This document shows, in pieces, positions 24,866 through 33,391 of a DNA stretch of 64,000 bases. The notes below the pieces were generated by a model. The model had not been told where the DNA came from. It made no database searches and was given only the letters and a program-made list of their open reading frames with translations. Each line of letters starts with the position of its first letter. Within the stretch, counting starts at the first letter, position 1. The position numbers and the translations under genes were made by a program. This stretch comes from JAGPUQ01 sp036961295 (GTDB lineage: Bacteria > Pseudomonadota > Gammaproteobacteria > Pseudomonadales > Porticoccaceae), in the NCBI GenBank assembly GCA_036961295.1, contig JBALVX010000001.1:682001-746000 (forward strand), written 5' to 3'.

Positions 24866-25195
24866 ATGAAATATTTTACCGCCCTTCGGGGTATTTTATT
24901 GGCGTTGACGCTACTATCCGCGCCTATCGCTTCATTTGCCGCTTCGCCTGCAGAGGCCGCAGCTAAGTCCAGCGCATCAGCAACAAGTCAAAAAAATGAG
25001 TCTGGGGTTAATATCAACACGGCTAATGTCGAAGAGCTGGCTAGCACCTTGGCTGGCGTTGGACCTAAACTTGCTCAGGCTATCATCGATTATCGTGAAG
25101 CCAATGGCGTGTTTGCGGATAAAGCGCAGTTGATGCAAGTTAAAGGTATTGGCGATTCGGTATTTAATAAGAACAAAGCCAAGATTAGCTTGTAG
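24866..25195 (+). CDS. ComEA-like helix-hairpin-helix protein, exported
   Basis: The 109-residue product has an N-terminal signal peptide (about residues 1-25, ending SFAA), a short Ala/Ser-rich linker and one ComEA-type helix-hairpin-helix domain at ~48-109: GVNINTANVEELASTLAGVGPKLA and GVFADKAQLMQVKGIGDSVFNKNKAKI. Such domains bind duplex DNA without sequence specificity. Small periplasmic ComEA-like proteins in gammaproteobacteria are linked to DNA uptake in naturally competent species. No other competence gene is in the window. An AAAGGAG ribosome-binding site supports the start. Confidence 0.88.
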   Translation: MKYFTALRGILLALTLLSAPIASFAASPAEAAAKSSASATSQKNESGVNINTANVEELASTLAGVGPKLAQAIIDYREANGVFADKAQLMQVKGIGDSVFNKNKAKISL

Positions 25196-25682
25196 TTCGA
25201 TAATACCCAGTAGTTTATTATGTAGCGTCGCACGATATTCTGCAGTCGGTTGTTTCTCCGAGTAAGCAGTTTGCGGAACCATCGTGTTTGACGCAGTTTT
25301 ATATCAGATGTAAATATAGAATCAGATCTAAACTTCGACGCAATGTTGAGATTTTTCCCGGTCTGTTTGTCCCTTTCCCCGCCTAGAATACCAGGCAAGT
25401 AAAACCCACAGTTAAAGTCAGCATCTTCTGGTTCTTCTTTAGTATCCTCCAGTATCCCACTTACATGTTCTACCTACATGCTGGTGTTAATGCCAGCAGC
25501 CCACGCTTAGGGTATGCTTAGGCTTTATTTATATCGAGTCGCCAGGGCAGAAAACTAGCTGACACCCACCTGGATTCCCTTAACGGTTTGCATTGATCCG
25601 GCTGGGCAGCAACTTCGCGAACGATAACGGGTTTTTGACAATATTCTTACGCTTTTCCAATTAATCACTTCAGGAGTTTGTT
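25196..25682. other. Long intergenic region
   Basis: This 487-nt gap holds no frame I would call a gene; a minus-strand frame spanning 25090-25398 overlaps the ComEA-like gene and has no recognisable features. A TTGACA at 25635-25640 is a possible -35 element of the acyl-CoA dehydrogenase gene, but no good -10 follows at 16-18 nt. Confidence 0.45.
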
Positions 25683-26885
25683 ATGGATTTTAATTATTCG
25701 GATAAGGTTCGCGAGCTGCAATTACGGGTTCAGAATTTTATGGATGTACATATTTCCCCGAATGAGACCTTGTTCTACCAACAATTGGACGAGGGTGGGC
25801 GCTGGTGTACGCCGCCGATTCTCGATGAGTTAAAGGCCAGGGCTAAGGAGGAAGGCTTGTGGAATTTGTTCCTGCCGGAGAGCGAGCAGGGTGCCGGGCT
25901 GACTAATCTTGAGTATGCCCCTTTATGCGAAATCATGGGTAAATCCAAATGGGCGTCGGAAGTGTTCAATTGCTCGGCTCCCGACACCGGCAATATGGAA
26001 ACCATCGAGCGCTACGGTTCTCAGGAGCAAAAAGACCGTTGGCTCGAACCGCTGTTACAGGGTGAAATACGCTCGGCATTTTGTATGACCGAGCCTCAGG
26101 TGGCATCTTCCGATGCGACCAATATTGAAACTCGCATTGAACGCGATGGTGACGAATACGTGATCAACGGCCTGAAATGGTTTTCTTCCGGTGTTCACGA
26201 GCCCCGGTGCAAAATCTTAATCGTGATGGGTAAGACCGATCCAGAGGCGGCTCGGCACGTACAGCAATCGATGATTTTGGTTGAACCCAATACTCCCGGT
26301 ATTACCGTGAAACGCTGGACTCCGGTATTCGGCTACGACGATGCGCCCCACGGCCATGCAGAAGTCGAATTTAAGGATGTGCGTGTTCCGGCCAGTAATA
26401 TATTGTTGGGCGAGGGCAGAGGTTTTGAAATCGCCCAGGGTCGTCTTGGCCCCGGTCGGATTCACCACTGCATGAGGGTTATCGGCGTTGCCGAGCGCGC
26501 CCTGGAATATATGTGCACCCGTGCACTGAACCGCGTTGCCTTTGGTAAGACCCTGGCCGAGCAATCAATCTGGCTTGAACGTATTGCCGATGCCCGCATT
26601 AATATCGAACAGGCGCGCCTGTTGACCCTCAAAGCGGCCTATATGATGGACACGGTGGGTAATAAAGTCGCTCGCATGGAAATCGCCATGATCAAAGTCG
26701 CCGCTCCGAATATGGCCCTGGCCATTATTGACGATGCCATTCAGGCTTACGGTGCTTGCGGTGTTACCGAGGATGTTGGCCTGGCTCGAGCCTGGGCGCA
26801 CACCCGCATTCTGCGTATCGCGGACGGCCCGGACGAAGTTCATCGCAATCAGATTGCGCGCCTGGAGCTGAAAAAGTACCGATAG
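25683..26885 (+). CDS. Acyl-CoA dehydrogenase family protein
   Basis: The 400-residue flavoprotein has the acyl-CoA dehydrogenase fold: FCMTEPQVASSDATNIETRI (flavin-contacting segment), LKWFSSGVHEPRCKILIVMGKTD, then the C-terminal helical domain with RVAFGKTLAEQSIWLERIADARI and YGACGVTEDVGLARAWAHTRILRIADGPDEVHRNQIA. The TEPxVASSDATNI sequence is found in the ACAD10/11-like branch, which acts on longer or modified acyl-CoAs, so the substrate is uncertain. An AGGAG site precedes the ATG. It stands alone, with no thiolase or hydratase genes nearby. Confidence 0.92.
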   Translation: MDFNYSDKVRELQLRVQNFMDVHISPNETLFYQQLDEGGRWCTPPILDELKARAKEEGLWNLFLPESEQGAGLTNLEYAPLCEIMGKSKWASEVFNCSAPDTGNMETIERYGSQEQKDRWLEPLLQGEIRSAFCMTEPQVASSDATNIETRIERDGDEYVINGLKWFSSGVHEPRCKILIVMGKTDPEAARHVQQSMILVEPNTPGITVKRWTPVFGYDDAPHGHAEVEFKDVRVPASNILLGEGRGFEIAQGRLGPGRIHHCMRVIGVAERALEYMCTRALNRVAFGKTLAEQSIWLERIADARINIEQARLLTLKAAYMMDTVGNKVARMEIAMIKVAAPNMALAIIDDAIQAYGACGVTEDVGLARAWAHTRILRIADGPDEVHRNQIARLELKKYR

Positions 26886-27478
26886 TAATTCAATAAATCC
26901 ACCTTTATAGTTTCAGGTAACCTGAGTTATAAATAAGTTGTATAAAAGTCTGCCGCTAACCCGGTGGGCTTTTTTTTCGGCAACGATCTGCTGTTTACTC
27001 GTACCGGCGAATCATTTTATTGCTAGCTAAAACAGGAGCTTATGTATTGGCTTTGTGCTATAGTGTGGGCCACTCGTCACTAATGCTTGTTTAGATTATC
27101 GGCGAGCGCGTCATAGTTAGTTGCATGTTCGTCAGTGGTACGGTGTATTCGCAAAATTTAATTGTGTTTATCACTGTCAGGTTATTCCCTCTTTACTCCT
27201 AGCGACCACCAATTACCGAATGCCGCAATAAGTGCCTGACTAGATTTTGTGTCACACAAAATCTAGTCAGGCGTTGTGCATCGTAGGTGTGTCGCGTACG
27301 TCGCGTACGCAAAATTGGTCGCAATATTACACTTGTTTAAACCGGACAGTTCTTGCCCGGCTTGAGTGTTGCATTGTCATCCAGCCCGATACATTACGTT
27401 AGCGAACGTATGGTTTTTTAAAACCATTATTTTATCTACTATTAATGTGCCATAAGGCGCATTCAGGAATACTATTGA
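26886..27478. other. Long intergenic region upstream of the RhlE-type helicase gene
   Basis: These 593 bases contain no convincing gene. They hold a perfect 39-nt palindrome (27234-27272, listed separately) and, shortly after, a duplicated GTCGCGTAC (near 27292-27309). A long 5' untranslated region would be in keeping with cold-induced helicase genes, but no start of transcription can be placed. Confidence 0.45.
27234..27272. repeat. Perfect 39-nt palindrome
   Basis: Arms of 19 nt (27234-27252 and 27254-27272) are exact reverse complements around a single C at 27253. Wobble pairs extend it a little further outward. There is no T tract after it, so it is not a standard terminator. It lies about 207 nt before the RhlE-type helicase start. 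It could be an operator, a structured 5' leader, or a small mobile palindromic element. Confidence 0.85.
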
Positions 27479-28885
27479 ATGACTTTTGAGACTCTCGGTT
27501 TATCCGAACAATTACTTCGCGCTACTGCCGATATGGGTTACACCGAACCCACGCCGATTCAGGCGCAATCCATTCCCGCAGTGCTAAAAGGTGGCGATAT
27601 ATTGGCTGCCGCACAAACTGGTACCGGTAAAACCGCCAGTTTTGTACTGCCTATTTTGCATCGCCTTAGCGATAAGCCAGCGGTTAAAAATAACCAGGTA
27701 CGGGCCCTGGTGTTGACTCCAACGCGAGAGTTGGCCGCTCAGATTCAACAAAGCGTTGTCGACTATGGCAAGCATCTTAATTTACGTTCTACCGTGGTAT
27801 TTGGTGGCGTAAAAATCAATCCACAAATGATGAAGTTACGTGGTGGTGTCGACGTTCTTGTGGCAACCCCCGGACGTTTACTCGATTTATATCGCCAAAA
27901 TGCGGTTAAGTTTGATCAGGTGGAAACACTGGTATTGGACGAAGCGGATCGCATGCTCGATATGGGCTTTATTAACGACATTAAAAAAATTCTGGCAGCG
28001 TTACCGAAACAGCGTCAAAATTTATTGTTCTCGGCAACTTTTTCCAATGACATTCGGAGGCTGGCAGGTGGCTTGTTGAATGATCCCCTCGAGATTAATG
28101 TTGCACCTAAAAATACTGCGGCTGAAACCGTTGAACAGAAAGTGTATCCGGTTGATAAGGCCCGTAAGGCCGAGTTACTCAGCCATTTGATTCGCACTGA
28201 AGGCTGGCATCAGGCTCTGGTATTTTCCCGCACCAAGCACGGCGCCAACAAGTTGGTTAAGTTGTTGGATCGCGACGATATTCGCGCCGCAGCTATTCAT
28301 GGTAATAAAAGCCAGTCCCAGCGTACTAAAGCACTAGCAGACTTTAAGCGCGGTAAAGTTCAGGTTTTGGTTGCTACGGATATTGCTTCTCGGGGTATTG
28401 ATATTGATCAGCTGCCTCAAGTGGTGAATTTTGATTTGCCCAATGTCCCTGAGGATTATGTGCATCGCATTGGTCGTACCGGCCGCGCCGGTAATGAGGG
28501 TCGAGCGATCTCGTTGGTTAGCGCAGATGAAATTAGTTTGTTGCACGATATCGAACGTGTTATCAGCTCTAATATCGAGCGTCAGGAAATTGAAGACTTT
28601 GAGCCTAACCACACCTTGCCGGCTTCACGTCCGCCCGGGTCTGGTCGGGGTAGACAGGGTCAAAACCGTCCTCCACGTAAGAATGGCGCTCAACAAAAAC
28701 CCTGGAGTGGTGCTAAGTCCGGAGGTGCTCGTAGTGCTAATGGCGGCGGCGGTGGTAGAAATACTGGCGGTGCTAGTAGAAATACCGGTGGCGCTAATAG
28801 AAATACCGGCGGTGGTAGCAGAACGGGTGGCGGTAGAGGAACGTCAGGGAATACTCACAACGCTGAAAACTTTGGTAATAGGTAG
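27479..28885 (+). CDS. rhlE: DEAD-box RNA helicase, RhlE type
   Basis: The 468-residue protein has the ordered helicase motifs: F-x-LGL and Q motif PTPIQAQSIP, Walker A AQTGTGKT, PTRELAAQ, TPGRLLDL, DEAD in LVLDEADRMLDMGF, SAT in LLFSATF, and the C-domain ATDIASRGIDIDQLP and HRIGRTGRAG. The C-terminal ~85 residues are basic and Gly-rich with repeats of RNTGGAS/RNTGGAN/RNTGGGS, an RNA-binding tail. This fits RhlE, which acts in ribosome assembly and RNA turnover, often at low temperature. A strong terminator follows. Confidence 0.92.
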   Translation: MTFETLGLSEQLLRATADMGYTEPTPIQAQSIPAVLKGGDILAAAQTGTGKTASFVLPILHRLSDKPAVKNNQVRALVLTPTRELAAQIQQSVVDYGKHLNLRSTVVFGGVKINPQMMKLRGGVDVLVATPGRLLDLYRQNAVKFDQVETLVLDEADRMLDMGFINDIKKILAALPKQRQNLLFSATFSNDIRRLAGGLLNDPLEINVAPKNTAAETVEQKVYPVDKARKAELLSHLIRTEGWHQALVFSRTKHGANKLVKLLDRDDIRAAAIHGNKSQSQRTKALADFKRGKVQVLVATDIASRGIDIDQLPQVVNFDLPNVPEDYVHRIGRTGRAGNEGRAISLVSADEISLLHDIERVISSNIERQEIEDFEPNHTLPASRPPGSGRGRQGQNRPPRKNGAQQKPWSGAKSGGARSANGGGGGRNTGGASRNTGGANRNTGGGSRTGGGRGTSGNTHNAENFGNR

Positions 28886-28944
28886 GTAAACCAAAGAACT
28901 CTTCGCATTATGTTTTACAGATAATATTTTAAACATAAGGTGTT

Positions 28945-28979
28945 AAAGCCAGCCCCTTACAATGCTGGCTTTATTTTTG
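28945..28979 (+). terminator. Intrinsic terminator after the RhlE-type helicase gene
   Basis: A 9-bp stem AAAGCCAGC (28945-28953) pairs with GCTGGCTTT (28964-28972) over a 10-nt loop, followed by ATTTTT. It is 60 nt after the stop codon. Confidence 0.88.
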
Positions 28980-28983
28980 GCAT

Positions 28984-29023
28984 AAATTTAAGACTGGCAC
29001 AAATTTAAGACTGGCACAAATTT
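28984..29023 (+). repeat. 17-bp tandem direct repeat
   Basis: The unit AAATTTAAGACTGGCAC occurs twice in tandem (28984-29000 and 29001-29017), followed by AAATTT (29018-29023). It lies between the helicase terminator and the luciferase-like gene, in its likely promoter region. It may be a regulator site pair or a simple duplication. Confidence 0.8.
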
Positions 29024-29072
29024 GTTGGGCGGAGCTATAATGGGGCGATTTTCTCAAAAAAAGATATAAATA

Positions 29073-30140
29073 ATGAAATTTGGCGCGTTTATGATGCCCA
29101 ATAATCCTCCGGAGAGGAGCATTGGGGAAGGACACCGACATAACCTTGACTATGTGTGCTTTCTGGACCAACTTGGTTTTGAGGAGGTGTGGATTGGTGA
29201 GCACTACACCGCGCCCTGGGAACCCTGCCCTTCGCCAGATTTAATGATTGCTCAGGCTATCGACCAAACCCAGCAAATCACCTTTGCGACTGGTGCTTTT
29301 ATACTGCCCTATCACCATCCCGCAGAACTTGCGCAACGCATTGCTTATCTGGATCATATGACTCAAGGCCGTTTGATCATTGGGGTTGGTGCCGGTGGCT
29401 TCCCCGGTGATTGGAAAATGTTCAACGTCGATGCGATGGCGGGAGACAATCGCCGGATGATGGCTGAATCCCTGGAAATCATGGTGAAGTTCTGGACCAG
29501 TGAAGGACCTTTCGAATATCAAGGTGAGTTCTGGTCTGTACAGCGGCCTGCGGACGAAACGCCCACTCATTTCCATCTTAAGCCCTATCAAAAGCCCTAT
29601 CCGCGCATCGGTATTACCGCATTGAGTCCTGGATCTCCTACCTTAAAAATTGCTGGAGCCAAGGGCTATATCCCCGTATGCCTTAGTTTAGGAAATACCT
29701 ATCTGCGAGACAATTGGGCAGTTGTTGAGCAGGCTGCTGAGGAAGCGGGAAAGAAGGCGGATCGCAATGATTGGCGCTTAGGGCGTGATGTGTTTGTCGC
29801 AGAAACCGATGCCGAAGCACGGAAGCTTGCTATTAACGGCCCGATTGGGCGAGTCTGGGGTGAGTATTTATTACCTTTGTTCAAGCAATTTGGGATGACC
29901 AACGTGATGAAGCACGACCCTGATGTCGCCGATAGCGATGTTACGGTGGAATATTTAGCGGATCACAACTGGCTAGTGGGCTCGCCTGACACCGTGGCGA
30001 ATAAACTGGCGGATGTGGTGGAGTCATCAGGTGGTTTTGGGTGCCTGTTAACCATGAATTACGATCACCTCGATCACTTTACTGCCTGGCGGGAATCTAA
30101 GCAGGCATTTATGAATGAAGTGGCGCCTCGATTTGTCTAA
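29073..30140 (+). CDS. LLM-class flavin-dependent oxidoreductase (luciferase-like)
   Basis: The 355-residue protein is a bacterial-luciferase-like TIM-barrel flavoenzyme. Supporting segments are MKFGAFMMPNNPP at the N-terminus, EEVWIGEHYTAPWEP, ITFATGAFILPYHHPAELAQRIAYLDHMTQGRLIIGVGAGGFPGDW and LVGSPDTVANKLADVVE. Members use reduced FMN or F420 for monooxygenation or redox chemistry; the substrate cannot be told. In this lineage reduced FMN is the more likely cofactor. It ends 9 nt before the convergent rsmE. Confidence 0.88.
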   Translation: MKFGAFMMPNNPPERSIGEGHRHNLDYVCFLDQLGFEEVWIGEHYTAPWEPCPSPDLMIAQAIDQTQQITFATGAFILPYHHPAELAQRIAYLDHMTQGRLIIGVGAGGFPGDWKMFNVDAMAGDNRRMMAESLEIMVKFWTSEGPFEYQGEFWSVQRPADETPTHFHLKPYQKPYPRIGITALSPGSPTLKIAGAKGYIPVCLSLGNTYLRDNWAVVEQAAEEAGKKADRNDWRLGRDVFVAETDAEARKLAINGPIGRVWGEYLLPLFKQFGMTNVMKHDPDVADSDVTVEYLADHNWLVGSPDTVANKLADVVESSGGFGCLLTMNYDHLDHFTAWRESKQAFMNEVAPRFV

Positions 30141-30149
30141 GGTTTTTGA

Positions 30150-30851
30150 TTAGTGACTAAGGAAGGAATTTACGGCGACTTCTACGGGAAGAATACGCGG
30201 GCCAAGCGATACTGCTAAAAAACCAATCTCCATCAGCTTTCTAATTTCATAATCAATAAAGCCACCTTCCGGGCCGACCGCGAGGGTTGTCGGCTGTTGA
30301 GCTATTGGCGGAGCTGGGTCATTTGCATTGGGATGCGCGACGTAGCATTGAGTGTCTCTACTCAGATCGCTCAACTGGTCTTCTACAAAGGGTTTAAACA
30401 AAGGATGTAGAGACACTTCGGGCAATATGGTGTCTACCGCCTGTTCCAGGCCCAAGATTAACTGTTCTTGAATACTCTCCGGTCTGAGGAGAGGGCTTTG
30501 CCAATAACTTTTTTCGACTTTCCAGGTATTGATCAAGTGAATACGTTTAACGCCGAGCACCGTAACGTTGCGAATAATGCGGCGTAAGGCTTTGGGTCGA
30601 GGCAAGGCGAGAATCAATGTTACCGGTAGCGCTGGTGGCGGATCGCGCTCGAAGCTGACTTCCAGTTCGGCCATGGTGGCATCTATTTTGAGCACTGTTC
30701 CGCTACCGATTTTGCCGTCGATTAAACCGACTTTCAAAATCGATTCGGGCGCAGTTTTTAATATGTTTTGCAAATGCAGTAAGCGACGATCATCAATACG
30801 GGCGCGGTTTTGGTGGTAGAAGTCTGAAGGTGAGAGGAGCAGTAAGTTCAT
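30150..30851 (-). CDS. rsmE: 16S rRNA (uracil-1498-N3)-methyltransferase
   Basis: RsmE (233 residues from ATG at 30851) methylates U1498 of 16S rRNA. The SPOUT fold knot is seen in LAVGPEGGFIDYEIRKLMEIGF and SLGPRILPVEVAV, with an N-terminal PUA-like part. The open frame extends to 30902, but MNLLLLSPSDF is the usual N-terminus of the family in related bacteria, so I place the start there. Neither start has a strong ribosome-binding site. Confidence 0.93.
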   Translation of the reverse strand: MNLLLLSPSDFYHQNRARIDDRRLLHLQNILKTAPESILKVGLIDGKIGSGTVLKIDATMAELEVSFERDPPPALPVTLILALPRPKALRRIIRNVTVLGVKRIHLINTWKVEKSYWQSPLLRPESIQEQLILGLEQAVDTILPEVSLHPLFKPFVEDQLSDLSRDTQCYVAHPNANDPAPPIAQQPTTLAVGPEGGFIDYEIRKLMEIGFLAVSLGPRILPVEVAVNSFLSH

Positions 30852-30943
30852 GTTGTGATCTGCATTGAGATAACTTGTGTGGATAGGCTTTATGGATAAC
30901 ATTTATGATTAGTTTGTATGGACAGCTTCAGTAAAGTACTAAT

Positions 30944-31020
30944 TGGTGTCCCGGAGAGGATTCGAACCTCTGACCTGCCCCTTAGGAGGGGGCCGCGCTA
31001 TCCAGCTGTGCCACCGGGAC
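30944..31020 (-). tRNA. tRNA-Arg (anticodon CCT)
   Basis: Read on the minus strand, the sequence folds into a full cloverleaf: acceptor stem GTCCCGG with CCGGGAC, D arm, anticodon stem GCCCC/GGGGC around loop CTCCTAA (anticodon CCT), T arm GGTTCGAATCC, discriminator A and an encoded CCA (30944-30946). It would read AGG codons. No terminator is obvious downstream. Confidence 0.97.
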
Positions 31021-31073
31021 GTAAATAGATAGTCAGTAAGATAAGGCTCTTATTATAAGAGCGTCGAGGTTTA

Positions 31074-31799
31074 TCACAAACCTTTCAATAATTGATCCTT
31101 GGCGGCATTCACTTTGGCCGCTAAGTAGTCGTTACCACCGCGGTCGGGATGTAACTTCTGCATCAAGCTTTTGTGGGCTTTACCTATGTCTTCACGGCTT
31201 GCACCTGGTTGTAGTCCTAAAATTTGCCAGGCTTCTTCGTCGCTATTACCTGACAGGGGCGGTGAGGTGGTTTTAGCCTCTTCAAAACCGGTGAAGCGTC
31301 GCGCCATATAGGCGTTGAGTAATAAGCCCGATTCTCGATCACTATTTTGGTAGGTGCTAAGCAGTTGGTTTAATTGCTCGCGGCTTAAGGTCGACAATCG
31401 ACTCTCGGCGTAAGTGCCTTTGCGCACAGTGCCGTCCATAGCGCCGTTAGTTAAGTTAATTTTAATTTCCAGATGCTGGGTGCGCAGTGTGGGCCCGATG
31501 CCCTCTGTACCAAATGCCGCACTACTGGCTTTGCCCCAAAACTTTAACAGGGGTGCGGCGCGCAATGCCGTAGTAAGTAGACCTTTCATCGCGGGTAACA
31601 AGCCGGCAATAGCGGCGCTGAGCCAATGGGCGCGACCGGTGATAACTAGCAACAGGGTGACAACAAATACGCCGATAAACACGCTGCGCCAAATCACCGC
31701 GCGACGTTTTTCTGCGGATAAGGTATTTAGCTTTTTAGTTTCGCGCCATAGGTACCAAAGCACAAATGCAAGGACCAGCAGGACAATGATGCGCACCAT
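31074..31799 (-). CDS. Membrane-anchored J-domain protein
   Basis: The 241-residue protein has an N-terminal membrane helix (residues 2-18), a second hydrophobic stretch around 36-57, a middle region of unknown type with THLEIK-like beta strands (~100-160), and a C-terminal J domain (about 185-241) with EAWQILGLQPGASREDIGKAH and the essential HPD in LMQKLHPDRGGND. This is a class III J protein that would recruit DnaK at the membrane; its client is unknown. It is followed closely by trhP upstream on the same strand (20 nt apart). Confidence 0.86.
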   Translation of the reverse strand: MVRIIVLLVLAFVLWYLWRETKKLNTLSAEKRRAVIWRSVFIGVFVVTLLLVITGRAHWLSAAIAGLLPAMKGLLTTALRAAPLLKFWGKASSAAFGTEGIGPTLRTQHLEIKINLTNGAMDGTVRKGTYAESRLSTLSREQLNQLLSTYQNSDRESGLLLNAYMARRFTGFEEAKTTSPPLSGNSDEEAWQILGLQPGASREDIGKAHKSLMQKLHPDRGGNDYLAAKVNAAKDQLLKGL

Positions 31800-31818
31800 A
31801 AAAAATACAGATCCGAAT

Positions 31819-33243
31819 TTATTGGGGCAGGTAGCGCATCAGCAGGGCGTATTCGTCCCCCTCTGCAGCGTTCCAGTCATCGGGTAGCGGTATGCGCACC
31901 GTGTGACCCGAGCCAGGGGCAGCGGACATGGATTCGCCATTGAGTTTTTCGATATGCTTTAGATTAAACACGCGATTGCCACCAGGCCTGATTAACTCCA
32001 GGGTATCACCGGTTTCAAAGCGATTTTTTACGTCAATGGTTAACCAGCCGCGATCGGCATCGGTTTCCAGAATTTCACCGACAAATTGTTGTCTGCTGTT
32101 CCCGGAAGCACCCTTGCCGTAGTTTTGATAGGACTCGGGAACATGACGACGATAAAAGCCTTCGGTGTAACCGCGATTGGCGAGGTGGTCGAGTTCGGTC
32201 ATCAAAGACATATCAAAAGGTTTGCCGTTGACCGCTTCATCAATGGCGCGGCGATAGCTTTGCGCGGTGCGGGCGACGTAGTAGTGAGATTTAGTACGAC
32301 CTTCAATTTTTAAAGAATGAATGCCCATGTCTACCAGAGTGGGTACGTGTTGCACCGCACGTAGATCTTTGGAGTTCATAATATAAGTGCCATGCTCGTC
32401 TTCGTAGGCAGGCATAAATTCATCGGGTCGGTTTTCTTCTTGTAAAAGCACTAAAGGTGGTTCGTCAAAACCCGCTGTATTGTCCACCACGGGCGAGTCG
32501 CCGGGTGCCCAGGATTGTACTTGAGGGTTTACCGGAGTGATGTTGCCGGTTTCATCTTGCGTGGCTGCGTGGGCCTGATACTTCCAGCGGCAGGCATTGG
32601 TGCAGGCGCCTTGATTGGGATCGCGGTGATTCATATAGCCAGACAGCAGACAGCGACCTGAGTAGGCGATACACAGCGCGCCGTGGACAAAGACTTCGAG
32701 TTCCATGCCGGGACATTCTTCGCGAATTTCGCCAATTTCCTCCATCGATAATTCACGGGATAAAATTACTCGGCTAACACCTTGTTTATACCAGAACTGC
32801 ACCGTCGCGAAATTTACCGCGTTGGCCTGCACAGAAAGGTGGATGGGGACGTCTGGCCAGCGTTCGCGCACCAGCATAATTAGTCCGGGGTCGGACATGA
32901 TCAGCGCGTCGGGCCCCATCTCAATCACGGCTTCCATATCGCGTAAATAGGTGCGTACTTTATCGTTGTGGGGCGAAATATTACTGGCAATATAAAATTG
33001 CTTGCCTTGCTTGTGCGCCTCGGCAACGGCCTCGCCCATAATGTTGAGACGATTAAATTCGTTGTTGCGCACCCGTAAGCTGTAGCGAGGTTGTCCGGCG
33101 TAGACTGCATCCGCCCCGTAGGCGAAGGCGTAGCGCATGCTTTTGTAGGTGCCCGCAGGAGACAGCAACTCCGGAGTTTTGATTATTCCAGAAGCAGCAC
33201 CTCGTGACGTAGCTATTTTTGAGGAAACGGTATTTGAAGACAT
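31819..33243 (-). CDS. trhP: U32-family tRNA hydroxylation protein (YegQ/TrhP)
   Basis: The 474-residue protein follows E. coli YegQ closely: LLSPAGTYKSMRYAFAYGADAVYAGQ, ALIMSDPGLIMLVRE, IHLSVQANAVNFATVQFW, VFVHGALCIAYSGRCLLSGY and HGTYIMNSKDLRAV, including the conserved Cys residues of the U32 family (CLLSGY, TNACRW). YegQ, renamed TrhP, takes part in the prephenate-dependent formation of 5-hydroxyuridine at tRNA position 34. The C-terminus (~390-474) is the family's beta-barrel domain. An N-terminal extension of about 20 residues precedes the core. It is older-annotated as a peptidase or collagenase-like protein. Confidence 0.94.
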   Translation of the reverse strand: MSSNTVSSKIATSRGAASGIIKTPELLSPAGTYKSMRYAFAYGADAVYAGQPRYSLRVRNNEFNRLNIMGEAVAEAHKQGKQFYIASNISPHNDKVRTYLRDMEAVIEMGPDALIMSDPGLIMLVRERWPDVPIHLSVQANAVNFATVQFWYKQGVSRVILSRELSMEEIGEIREECPGMELEVFVHGALCIAYSGRCLLSGYMNHRDPNQGACTNACRWKYQAHAATQDETGNITPVNPQVQSWAPGDSPVVDNTAGFDEPPLVLLQEENRPDEFMPAYEDEHGTYIMNSKDLRAVQHVPTLVDMGIHSLKIEGRTKSHYYVARTAQSYRRAIDEAVNGKPFDMSLMTELDHLANRGYTEGFYRRHVPESYQNYGKGASGNSRQQFVGEILETDADRGWLTIDVKNRFETGDTLELIRPGGNRVFNLKHIEKLNGESMSAAPGSGHTVRIPLPDDWNAAEGDEYALLMRYLPQ

Positions 33244-33391
33244 GAAGGTAGCAACAGTGGCAAATTAGCGGGCCATTTTACCAGTAATCGGGTGGCATCG
33301 CTGTTCAATTATGGTTTTTATAGACGTTTTATGAGAGGCTTCCAGAATATTACTTTTCGGCCTAAAAACACCTCGAGCGAGACCACTTTTG

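Noticed and set aside
25090..25398. Minus-strand frame of 102 codons
   Set aside because: It overlaps the ComEA-like gene, has no recognised domain, no ribosome-binding site, and an implausible composition.
27234..27272. The 39-nt palindrome as an intrinsic terminator of the acyl-CoA dehydrogenase gene
   Set aside because: It lies about 350 nt after that gene and has no T tract on either side.
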